From NCBI GenBank assembly GCA_945883495.1, contig CAMCXS010000059.1:1-36643 (forward strand): DNA of 36,643 nt. The letters are read 5' to 3'. This DNA is from Akkermansia muciniphila (GTDB lineage: Bacteria; Verrucomicrobiota; Verrucomicrobiia; Verrucomicrobiales; DEV007). How positions within the stretch are numbered: the first letter of the stretch is position 1; each line of letters starts with the position of its first letter. The notes beneath the pieces are model-generated. The model worked only from the letters and a program-made list of their open reading frames with translations, was not told where the DNA came from and did no database searches. The translations under genes and the position numbers were made by a program. This document shows positions 15,782 to 23,180 of the stretch, one piece after another.

Positions 15782-18169
15782 ATGAATCGCTCTCCTGCAA
15801 ACGACTTTGAACGCGCCTTGACCCAGCACCGTGCCGGGGATTTGACGGGCGCGGAAGCGGAGTATCGGCGCATTCTGGCGGCGGAGCCGGATCGCGCCGA
15901 GGTCCGGCATTCGCTGGGTCTGCTCCATTTTCAGCGCGGGGAATACGTGGAAGCGGAAGCGGAACTCACCCAGGCCATGGATCTCTCGCCCGATCACGCG
16001 ATGATCCACAACCATCTGGGCGCCACCTTGGTGCAAATGGGGCAACTGGACCGCGCCCTCGTTTCGTTGACCCGCGCCACGGAACTGGACCCATCTTCGG
16101 GCGAAGCGCAGTTCAACTTGGGATGCGCCTTACGCTCAGCCGGACAGTCGGAAGCGGCCCGAGCAGCCTTTGAGCGGGCAGTCGAGCTGTCTCCCCGCTT
16201 CGTAGCGGCCTGGTACAACTTAGGCAACGAGCTGAGGCAACAGCACAGGCTGGAAGAAGCGATCGGTGCCTTCCGCCAAGCCCTGAGCCTGCAACCGGAT
16301 CACGCCAAGACCCTCCGGAATCTCTCGGTCACGCTGGCCCGGGTCGCCGAATTGCACCGGAACGCCGGCCACCTTCCGGCCGCGTTGGAGGCAACGGAAG
16401 AAGCGGTTCAGCTCGATCCCGCCAGCCCAGAAATGCGGGTGCGGCTCGGTCTGCTGCTGCAAGCGCTGGAGCGGCACCGGGACGCCGAGACCGCCTATCG
16501 CGAAGCCTTGCGACTCCGGCCGGAGTATCCCGAAGCCCTGGGAAATCTAGCTGGGGTGCTCTCGGCACAAAACCGCCCGGCGGACGCTTTGGAAGCGTGC
16601 GATGCCGCGCTTGCGCTGAAACCGGATTTCCCGGAAGTGCTGGTGAATCGCGGGAACGCGCTGTGGTCGGCCGGCTGGCGAGGAGAAGCTTTGGAGGATT
16701 ACCAACGAGCGGTCGAACTCGCACCGGACTTTGCGGATGGGCACTACAATTTGGGCAAAGCGCTTTCTGAACTGCGGCGGGTGCCGGAAGCGATGCATGA
16801 ATTTGAGGAAGCGATCCGATGCGAACCGGACCACGCTGGGGCTCACTTTGCGCGCGGCCTGGACTGGCTGCGGGCCGGAGATTTCGCGCGAGGCTGGGAA
16901 GGTTACGAATGGCGATGGGGCCTCAAGTCGTTCGGCCGCCTGAGTCCAAATCAACTCTGGGATGGACGCGATGCCGAAGGAAAAACATTGCTGGTGCGGT
17001 GCGAACAGGGTTTAGGCGACTTCATCCAGTTTGTCCGCTATGCGGCGGAACTGAAGCGGCGAGGAGCGACCGTGGTGGTGGAATGCCCCAAGCCGTTGCT
17101 GCCGTTGATGCAGAGTTGCCCCGGCATTGACCGCTTGGTGCCGCGTGGCGAGGCTCCCGTCGCGTTCGATGCCTACGCTCCAATCGTTTCCTTGGCCCGG
17201 CTGCTGGGAACCCGGGTCGATTCGGTCCCGGCGGACATCCCGTATTTAGAACCCGCTCCCGAACTGCTCGTCAAGTGGAGGAAGCGGCTGGGGGCTTGGC
17301 GCGGCATTCGGATCGGGGTGGCGTGGGAGGGCAACCCAGACTATCCGAAGAATCGGGAACGGAGTTTCAGCTTGGGAGAGTTGGCCGGCATTCGCAGTCT
17401 GCCGGGGATCCACTTGATCAGCCTCTTACCCGGCCGCGGAAGGGGAGAAATCAACGTCCTGGGAGACGATTTGGATACAGAAGCGGGTCCTTTCATGGAC
17501 ACGGCGGCGGTGATGCGGAGTTTGGACCTGGTAATTGCCTGCGACAGCGCCCTGGCTCACTTGGCGGGAGCGCTGGGAGTGCCCACCTGGTTGGCCCTAG
17601 ACACCGCGCCCGACTGGCGGTGGCTGGATGACCGGGAAGACAGCCCCTGGTATCCGACTCATCGCATTTTCCGGCAGACGGCGCCCGGAGATTGGTCGAG
17701 CGTGTTTGGCGAGATGCAGCGGCTTCTTGCGTCTCAGATGAAGTCCATGCAGCAGCGGCAGCCAATTCCTCCCATTAGCGCCGGGGTCTCCCCGGGAGAG
17801 CTCTTCGATAAGATCACGATTCTCGAGTTGAAGAATGAACGGATCACCGATCCCGCCAAGCTGGCCAACGTCCGTTTGGCCCTTTCCGAATTGATCGCCA
17901 CTCGTGATGAAGCCATCCCTTCCTGGCAAAATCTGGAGGGATTAGTCACCGAACTCCGGATCGTCAACGGTCTCATCTGGGACGTCGAAGACGAACTGCG
18001 GCAGTGTGAACGCCACGGTGACTTTGGAGACCACTTTGTGGGATTAGCCCGGAGCGTCTATCGCAACAACGACCGACGAGCCGCGCTGAAACGGGAGATC
18101 GATGAATTGCTCGGTTCACGGCTCGTTGAGGAAAAGAGCTACACCGCCTATCAAAGCGAGAGTTTATGA
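15782..18169 (+). CDS. TPR - glycosyltransferase-9-like - DUF6165-like fusion protein
   Basis: A 795-residue cytoplasmic protein in three parts. Residues about 8-385 are roughly ten TPR repeats (units such as AEAEYRRILAAEPDRAEVRH and AWYNLGNELRQQHRLEEAIG). Residues about 398-650 match the glycosyltransferase-9-like domain of TPR proteins: LLVRCEQGLGDFIQFVRYAA, IGVAWEGNPDYPKNRERSF, ACDSALAHLAGALGVPTWLA and PDWRW. Residues 664-795 (VSPGELFDKITILELKNERI, then NVRLALSEL and YRNNDRRAALKREID) look like DUF6165, which I know as a free-standing protein of about 130 residues. Such proteins often lie in glycan clusters, so a role in cell-surface glycan assembly is inferred. It overlaps the next gene by 4 bases. 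A paralogue of its first two parts follows directly. Confidence 0.85.
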   Translation: MNRSPANDFERALTQHRAGDLTGAEAEYRRILAAEPDRAEVRHSLGLLHFQRGEYVEAEAELTQAMDLSPDHAMIHNHLGATLVQMGQLDRALVSLTRATELDPSSGEAQFNLGCALRSAGQSEAARAAFERAVELSPRFVAAWYNLGNELRQQHRLEEAIGAFRQALSLQPDHAKTLRNLSVTLARVAELHRNAGHLPAALEATEEAVQLDPASPEMRVRLGLLLQALERHRDAETAYREALRLRPEYPEALGNLAGVLSAQNRPADALEACDAALALKPDFPEVLVNRGNALWSAGWRGEALEDYQRAVELAPDFADGHYNLGKALSELRRVPEAMHEFEEAIRCEPDHAGAHFARGLDWLRAGDFARGWEGYEWRWGLKSFGRLSPNQLWDGRDAEGKTLLVRCEQGLGDFIQFVRYAAELKRRGATVVVECPKPLLPLMQSCPGIDRLVPRGEAPVAFDAYAPIVSLARLLGTRVDSVPADIPYLEPAPELLVKWRKRLGAWRGIRIGVAWEGNPDYPKNRERSFSLGELAGIRSLPGIHLISLLPGRGRGEINVLGDDLDTEAGPFMDTAAVMRSLDLVIACDSALAHLAGALGVPTWLALDTAPDWRWLDDREDSPWYPTHRIFRQTAPGDWSSVFGEMQRLLASQMKSMQQRQPIPPISAGVSPGELFDKITILELKNERITDPAKLANVRLALSELIATRDEAIPSWQNLEGLVTELRIVNGLIWDVEDELRQCERHGDFGDHFVGLARSVYRNNDRRAALKREIDELLGSRLVEEKSYTAYQSESL

Positions 18170-19617
18170 TGACCGGAAAGGAAGCGGCACGCCTCGCCTA
18201 CACGGAAAAGCGCTTCGCGGACGCGGGTCGGCTAGCCCGCGACTGGTTGCAGGCACATCCGGAAGATGCCGAAGGTTGGCGCTTGCTCGGGTTGGCGCTT
18301 GCCGCCGGTGGTGAGTTTGGACCGGCCATTCAGAGTTACGGCAAAGCATTGCAGCTCCGGCCGGACTTTTTCGAGGTCCGATTCAATCGAGGCAACGCCC
18401 TGCGTTCAGCGGGTGATCAGGAAGGCGCTTTGGCGGACTACGACGCCGCTCTAGCGCTCCGGCCCCAGCATGCGGCGAGTTGGAACAACCGCGGCATTGT
18501 GCTCCTCGATCAGAACAAGCCGGCTGAAGCTTTACAAAGCTTCGAACGAGCCTTGGAGTCTCAGCCGGATCACGTCGGTGCGTTGAACAATCGCGGGAAC
18601 GCCTTGCAGCAATTGCAGCGCTATCTGGAAGCCGTCACGTCCTATGATCGCGCCTTGGCTTTGCAGCCTGATCATCCAGACTGCGCGGCGCATCGCGCCT
18701 TCTTGGAGCTGCTGGCCGGGGATTTGCCCCAAGGTTGGGAGCGTTTCGAAGCGCGGAGATGGAGGGACTCTTGGAAGAGCTCGGCACCTCAGTTTCCCGG
18801 CCCGGAACTCGGCTCGTTGGAGGCAGCCCGAGGCAAGCGCGTTCTCGTCTATTGCGAGCAAGGTCTGGGTGACACCATTCAGTTTTGCCGCTACGCCCAA
18901 CTGTTGGCCGATTCCGCTGCGGAAGTGTTCCTGCTCACCCAGCCGAGATTGCCACGGCTTCTACGAGGTCTCAAAAACGTTCGCGTTTTGGGGGACAACG
19001 ATCTGCTCTCCGCCACCTGTGAGTTCCACATCCCACTCCTCTCCCTTCCCCGGCTCTTCCGGACCGATGTGGACTCGATTCCCGCTGCGGTGCCTTACCT
19101 CAACGCGGAGCCGGACCGGGCCGAACGCTTCCGCGAGCGGATCGGCCAGAGCGGCTTCCGGATCGGGATCGCTTGGCAGGGCAATCCGGCCTATCCATTG
19201 GACCGACAGCGATCGTTCGGCCTCAGGGCTCTGGCGCCCTTAGCCGAAGTGCCAGGAATCCGGCTCATCAGCCTGCAAAAACAGGAGGGCGTCTCCCAGC
19301 TCGACCACCTTCCCCCAGGACTGAACGTGGAAACATTGGGCGAGGACTTCGACAGCGGGCCGCACGCGTTCCTCGATACCGCAGCCGCGATGCAGTCGTG
19401 CGATTTGGTATTGAGCTCGGACACTTCGATAGCGCACCTCGCCGGCGCTCTGGCCCGCCCCGTTTGGATCGCATTGACGGCGGTTCCAGACTGGCGCTGG
19501 CGCCTGGGAAGCGATCAGAGCGCCTGGTATCCCACCGCACGGCTCTTCCGGCAAAGCCAACCGGGCGACTGGCACGGCGTGTTTGAACGGATCGCCACCG
19601 AGCTGAAGTCTCGATGA
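18166..19617 (+). CDS. TPR - glycosyltransferase-9-like protein
   Basis: A 483-residue paralogue of the preceding protein without the DUF6165-like tail. It has about five TPR repeats (residues 5-190; for example NRGNALRSAGDQEGALADYD) and a glycosyltransferase-9-like domain (about 222-483) with VLVYCEQGLGDTIQFCRYAQ, IGIAWQGNPAYPLDRQRSF, SSDTSIAHLAGALARPVWIA and PDWRW. Both end in the same pattern (WYPT, FRQ, PGDW, VF), so a tandem duplication with loss or gain of the tail is likely. The start overlaps the stop of the upstream gene (ATGATGA allows the ATG at 18166 or 18169), and the stop overlaps rnhA. The sugar donor and acceptor cannot be inferred. Confidence 0.86.
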   Translation: MMTGKEAARLAYTEKRFADAGRLARDWLQAHPEDAEGWRLLGLALAAGGEFGPAIQSYGKALQLRPDFFEVRFNRGNALRSAGDQEGALADYDAALALRPQHAASWNNRGIVLLDQNKPAEALQSFERALESQPDHVGALNNRGNALQQLQRYLEAVTSYDRALALQPDHPDCAAHRAFLELLAGDLPQGWERFEARRWRDSWKSSAPQFPGPELGSLEAARGKRVLVYCEQGLGDTIQFCRYAQLLADSAAEVFLLTQPRLPRLLRGLKNVRVLGDNDLLSATCEFHIPLLSLPRLFRTDVDSIPAAVPYLNAEPDRAERFRERIGQSGFRIGIAWQGNPAYPLDRQRSFGLRALAPLAEVPGIRLISLQKQEGVSQLDHLPPGLNVETLGEDFDSGPHAFLDTAAAMQSCDLVLSSDTSIAHLAGALARPVWIALTAVPDWRWRLGSDQSAWYPTARLFRQSQPGDWHGVFERIATELKSR

Positions 19618-20093
19618 AGCGGGTCAACATTCACACCGACGGCTCCGCGCTGGGAAATCCGGGACGCGGCGGCTACGGAGTGATCCTCGAATATCAGGGA
19701 CATACCCGGGAACTCAGTGACGGCTATGCGCTGACCACGAACAACCGGATGGAGCTGCTTGCCGCCATCGCAGGCTTGGAAGCCCTCAAAGAATCCTGCG
19801 CCGTATCCCTGCACTCGGACTCGCAGTATCTCATTCACGCAATGACTCGGGGCTGGTTGAACGGTTGGAAGCGCAACGGTTGGGCTCGCGGCCCCAAAAA
19901 AGAGCCGCTCTCCAACGCGGACCTTTGGCGAAGGTTGGATCAAGCGGCGGCTCGGCACCAAATCGACTGGCAATGGCTCCGTGGGCACGCCGGCGATGCG
20001 CGAAACGAGCGTTGCGACCAATTGGCCAAAGCTGCGGCGTCGGCCGATTCAGTGAAAACCGACGACGGTTATGTGGGCGCGGAGCCGCCATGA
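19614..20093 (+). CDS. rnhA: ribonuclease HI
   Basis: Degrades the RNA strand of RNA-DNA hybrids (Okazaki primers, R-loops). The 159-residue protein has all catalytic carboxylates: Asp9 (HTDGS), Glu47 (NNRMEL), Asp69 (HSDSQY) and Asp135 (NERCDQLA), plus His125 (RGHAGD). It includes the basic handle region (GWLNGWKRNGWARGPKKEPL) typical of E. coli-like RNase HI. It starts within the stop of the TPR-glycosyltransferase gene (ATGA), so it is probably translated from that transcript although the functions seem unrelated. Confidence 0.95.
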   Translation: MKRVNIHTDGSALGNPGRGGYGVILEYQGHTRELSDGYALTTNNRMELLAAIAGLEALKESCAVSLHSDSQYLIHAMTRGWLNGWKRNGWARGPKKEPLSNADLWRRLDQAAARHQIDWQWLRGHAGDARNERCDQLAKAAASADSVKTDDGYVGAEPP

Positions 20094-20174
20094 ATTTGTT
20101 CCAAAAAAACGACCGCATCCTAGGAAAGCCCGAACTTGCCGGAATCCGAAGTCCGGTCTAGATGGGCCTCACCC

Positions 20175-20807
20175 ATGAAACCACAAATTTTGTCCTGGAT
20201 GTGCTGTTGGCTCGGCGCGCTCGGTTCCTCGACCGCCTTGGCCGTCGATCTGCAAATTCCTTTCGCCAGCTTCGAACCCGGCGTGGAGCGGCTTGAATTT
20301 TGGAAGCCCTACCGCTTCGGCCAAGGGAGTTCTTTTGAGCGAATCAGCACCACGAAGACCGCTCGCACTGGACTTCAGGCTTTGGCCCTCACAGTCGGCT
20401 CCGGCGGCGGCGGCCAAGGCGTCCTCGTCGACCTGCCGGTCAGCGACGTGAAGGAAGGCACTGAAATCCGCTTTGGCGCCCAAGTCCGCCTTGAAGATTC
20501 GGACGACCTAGCTGCCGGTTCGGTGAACCTGCACGTGGAGTTAATGGCCGGGGAAAAACCGATCCTCCGGACCGATCGCATCGGCTCCACCCTCCCGGTG
20601 AATGCGCAAAACGCCACAACCGACTTTCAGGATGTGACGTTTCGCTACCGCGTGGACCCACATCACCTTTCCTCGGGACGCCGATTGGAGGAGGTGACCG
20701 CGTTGCGCCTCGTCATCGTGGCGCTTCAGCCAGTTCTTCCGGGGCCGCAAAAACTGCTCGGTACGCTGTTTATTGACGACGTGTCAGCGTCGGTCACGGC
20801 TCCGTGA
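20175..20807 (+). CDS. hypothetical secreted protein, beta-rich
   Basis: I do not recognise a family with certainty. The ATG at 20175 gives a signal peptide (MKPQILSWMCCWLGALGSST, likely cut after ALA). The 190-residue mature part alternates short hydrophobic strands (LQALALTVGSGGGGQGVLVD, SVNLHVELMAGEKPILRTD, LFIDDVSASV), in the manner of carbohydrate-binding-module-like jelly rolls; the final IDDVS motif is common at the end of such domains. This is inference from pattern only. It lies 81 bases after rnhA on the same strand, and its stop codon directly abuts the stop of the convergent carrier-protein gene. Confidence 0.7.
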   Translation: MKPQILSWMCCWLGALGSSTALAVDLQIPFASFEPGVERLEFWKPYRFGQGSSFERISTTKTARTGLQALALTVGSGGGGQGVLVDLPVSDVKEGTEIRFGAQVRLEDSDDLAAGSVNLHVELMAGEKPILRTDRIGSTLPVNAQNATTDFQDVTFRYRVDPHHLSSGRRLEEVTALRLVIVALQPVLPGPQKLLGTLFIDDVSASVTAP

Positions 20808-21068
20808 TCAGCAGGCCCCCTCGACACGGCCGAGAAGGCGGCGCAGCCCATTCAAAGTGGCCAAAGAATCCGAGTCGATCGCACTATCTGGGATGCGCAT
20901 TCCGAGTTCTTCTTCGAGTTGCACCAGCAGATCGACGGATGACGTCGCATCCAGCCCCGCACGAAGCAAACAGGTTTCCGGGTGCAACGCCTCGGAGGAT
21001 GGGAGCGATTTGAGATGCGGGCGGACAATGCGCTCAAGCGTGGAGTGGGGCAGCGTGGAAGTGCTCAT
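20808..21068 (-). CDS. acyl-carrier-protein-like protein lacking the usual attachment serine
   Basis: An 86-residue protein with the fold signature of an acyl carrier protein: a four-helix pattern and VDLLVQLEEELGMRIPDSAI, matching the helix II region (VELVMALEEEFGIEIPD type). Aligned without gaps, the usual DSL is Asp40-Ala41-Thr42 (LDATSSVDLL), so the serine that carries 4'-phosphopantetheine appears to be alanine; Ser43 and Ser44 lie two and three places later. It may be a non-canonical carrier, a structural decoy or a partner-binding protein. The ATG at 21068 is chosen for domain length; upstream in-frame codons are non-coding and overlap the promoter. No ribosome binding site is seen, and the predicted leader is about 13 bases. 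Confidence 0.7.
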   Translation of the reverse strand: MSTSTLPHSTLERIVRPHLKSLPSSEALHPETCLLRAGLDATSSVDLLVQLEEELGMRIPDSAIDSDSLATLNGLRRLLGRVEGAC

Positions 21069-21087
21069 AGTGGGGTCGGGACTGTGC

Positions 21088-21116
21088 AATGTACGTCCCG
21101 CCACGTACTTTATCAA
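21088..21116 (-). promoter_or_regulatory. promoter of the carrier-like gene with palindrome in the spacer
   Basis: On the minus strand: -35 TTGATA (21116-21111), spacer of exactly 17 bases, -10 TACATT (21093-21088). GTACGT (21091-21096) and ACGTAC (21103-21108) form a perfect inverted repeat around 6 bases, filling the spacer and overlapping the -10. That is a classic repressor position, so regulated expression of the carrier-like gene is likely. The regulator is not identifiable here. Confidence 0.55.
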
Positions 21117-21135
21117 CCTCCTGCACCGCCCAATC

Positions 21136-22413
21136 TCAACGGCCAAGGCAGATGAGATTGCTGTTTGTCCGGATAAAAAGTTTCCCTCCAGATAGCGCCG
21201 GCGTGGCATTAATCCCAGCCCCCACGGGATTGCGGGCGATCAGGTGAAAACGGCGGCTCGCTTCAATCACAATCATTTCTCCCAAATCCCTGCTGCCACA
21301 GAAGATTCGATCTCCGGCCACGACCGGATTGGAATAGAACTCACCGCCGATCCGCTCCGGCCCAAAGACAACCGCCCCGGTCTTGCCGTCCAGTGCTTGG
21401 AGGATGCCGCTGTCGCCCCACATATAAAAGAGGCCGTCATGGAAAACCGGAGTTGGAACATAAGGGAGCCCCTTATTATCCAAAGTCCCATCCTCATGCT
21501 GTTTGCGCCAAGCGACTTTGGGCTGTCCATCCGCGGTTTCTGACCCGGGGATCAACGCGACGTGATTCTTGGCGCCGTTCCCCGAGCCCCAGGTGGCGAA
21601 AATCACCCCGTCCCCCACCACCGGACTGCCGACGGTCCGCTCCTTGAAGCCGGGATTGTAGACCCAATTGATCTTTCCGGTGCGGGCATCAAGGCTCTCC
21701 ACCCCGAAAATCATGCTGGAAACGATCAACTCATTCGTTCCTTTGCTTCCCCGATATACCGCTGGGGTGCTGTAGGTCGTTTTTAGCTCGCCCTCGCCCG
21801 TCCAATTCACCGTCCGGCGCCATACGTCTTTGCCAGTGGCGGGATCGAGCCCCGCATACGTCGTGTTGCGGTTCGCTAAATGATCCCAGAACACGAACAG
21901 AACGCCATCCACAAGGACAGGCGAGGACCCGCTTCCGTGATCTCCTTGGACTGGGCCGAGCACCTCTTTCCAAGCCACGCCGCCATCGTGAGTCAAGGCC
22001 ACGGCTTCCGTGGCGGTCCCGTTCGTCCAAGTCACGTACACCCGTTGCGCATCCACGCAGGGCGTGGCCGAAGCGAATTCATTGAACCGATGCTTGGCAT
22101 ACGGAACGAACGGAAAGGCTTTCTCCCAGAGCACATTCCCATTGCCGGCGGAGTAGCAAATCAGCTTTCGCTCCGTCTCACCGCTGACAACAACCACGAA
22201 CAGCCGGTCTCCCCATAATACCGGGGAGGAATGCCCCGTCCCGGGCAATTGACGCTGCCAAACATAGTCTTTGACCCCGAATTCGCTCGGAACGTTGGCG
22301 GCTTCACCATGGGAGCGCCCATCTGCCCCGAGAAATCGCGGCCATTCCTGCGCTTGAGCCGCAACCGTGCAACCGAGACTCAATCCAACCAGCAAATCGA
22401 GGAATTTTCTCAT
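21136..22413 (-). CDS. secreted PQQ-like beta-propeller protein
   Basis: A 425-residue exported protein with a clear signal peptide (MRKFLDLLVGLSLGCTVAAQ, then AQEWPRF). The mature part is a run of PQQ-binding-like blades: EWPRFLGADGRSHG, SSPVLWGDRLFVVVVSGETE, YSAGNGNVLWEKAF, GLDPATGKDVWRRT, LDARTGKINWVYNP, ALDGKTGAVVFGPE and LSGGKLFIRTNSNLICLG. Such proteins are abundant in Verrucomicrobiota and Planctomycetota and are usually of unknown function; no quinoprotein dehydrogenase catalytic residues are evident, so enzyme activity should not be assumed. The ATG at 22413 is chosen because the signal peptide begins there. It lies 67 bases upstream of the carrier-like gene on the same strand, but that gene has its own promoter. 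Confidence 0.9.
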   Translation of the reverse strand: MRKFLDLLVGLSLGCTVAAQAQEWPRFLGADGRSHGEAANVPSEFGVKDYVWQRQLPGTGHSSPVLWGDRLFVVVVSGETERKLICYSAGNGNVLWEKAFPFVPYAKHRFNEFASATPCVDAQRVYVTWTNGTATEAVALTHDGGVAWKEVLGPVQGDHGSGSSPVLVDGVLFVFWDHLANRNTTYAGLDPATGKDVWRRTVNWTGEGELKTTYSTPAVYRGSKGTNELIVSSMIFGVESLDARTGKINWVYNPGFKERTVGSPVVGDGVIFATWGSGNGAKNHVALIPGSETADGQPKVAWRKQHEDGTLDNKGLPYVPTPVFHDGLFYMWGDSGILQALDGKTGAVVFGPERIGGEFYSNPVVAGDRIFCGSRDLGEMIVIEASRRFHLIARNPVGAGINATPALSGGKLFIRTNSNLICLGR

Positions 22414-22525
22414 CGGCACTATGCTATGCCGCAATCGGCGGGGCCGTCCACCTCGGAAACGAAGCACAACTGCGAGTCCGGATTCATAAATTAAACTTTT
22501 TTAAATATTCTAGTAGTGCCGATGA

Positions 22526-22555
22526 TTGATATCTGATATTCTATTCACAGATATT
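22526..22555 (+). promoter_or_regulatory. candidate promoter with palindrome upstream of orphan gene
   Basis: TTGATA (22526-22531), an 18-base spacer and GATATT (22550-22555) form a plausible sigma70 promoter in a very AT-rich patch. ATATCTG (22529-22535) and CAGATAT (22548-22554) are perfect inverted copies around 12 bases and overlap both hexamers, an operator-like arrangement. The start codon of the plus-strand gene is at 22584. The remaining bases between 22414 and 22583 show nothing else I can name. Confidence 0.4.
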
Positions 22556-22583
22556 TCTAGTCTTTGCGCCGCTCTTCTACGTC

Positions 22584-23177
22584 ATGAACTTCGCTCCTAC
22601 TACTCACTCGAAACTCATCCCCTTCCCCGGCACTTCCTCCGACCGGCTCAACCGGTCCGGCGTGGATTTCTCCATTTCGCGCTGTAAAATATTTATGCGC
22701 ACGCCGCCCAGCCATCCAGTGACGTCAGCTTATGGGGTCGAGCTGATCGATGCCGTGCGCATGAGCCAATTCCATTCCGAGATCACGTTCCGCGTAGAAT
22801 TGCGTCGCGATCATCTGCGTCAGTCGCTGCTTTGCGGATTGCTCAATCCCTCCTACACAGCGGGGATCGGTATCGCGATTGATCCGGTTACCGGGTCCGT
22901 CATCGATTTGATCAACGACGCCGCCGTGATTGGCTATATGAGCCGCTCCTGCTTGAGCACCGAGGAGCCGCTTTCCGTGGAACTTCGTCTCCAGCGCTTC
23001 GGCCGGAACCTGATTTCTACCGTCGCGATCGATGACGATTCTTTTATGTATCCAGCATTCCTCGCGGGACATCAGGAGATCTTCCAAGCCATGGTGGGAA
23101 GCGATATTGATTCAGGCGCCGTGGTGAGCTATCGCCGTCCGTCCCTGCGCACGATGAGCGTTTCGAAAGCAGCCTGA
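22584..23177 (+). CDS. hypothetical protein, orphan
   Basis: A 197-residue protein I do not recognise. It has no signal peptide or membrane segment. After a polar N-terminus (about 1-45), the body looks beta-rich: FHSEITFRVELRRDHLRQSL, GIGIAIDPVTGSVIDLINDA, GYMSRSCLSTEEPLSVELRL and RFGRNLISTVAIDDDSFMYP. The pattern of strands and the GIxIDPxTGxVxDLI stretch resemble lectin-like or SPRY-like sandwich domains, but this is only a visual impression. It stands alone: divergent from the PQQ-like gene, and its stop is 3 bases before the convergent tilS stop. The promoter region is AT-rich and palindromic. No Shine-Dalgarno sequence precedes the ATG. Confidence 0.7.
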   Translation: MNFAPTTHSKLIPFPGTSSDRLNRSGVDFSISRCKIFMRTPPSHPVTSAYGVELIDAVRMSQFHSEITFRVELRRDHLRQSLLCGLLNPSYTAGIGIAIDPVTGSVIDLINDAAVIGYMSRSCLSTEEPLSVELRLQRFGRNLISTVAIDDDSFMYPAFLAGHQEIFQAMVGSDIDSGAVVSYRRPSLRTMSVSKAA

Positions 23178-23180
23178 TCG

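Noticed and set aside
20090-20161. A 23-codon frame starting in the rnhA stop (ATGA).
   Set aside because: Too short, no recognisable features, and the overlap can arise by chance from a TGA stop preceded by A.
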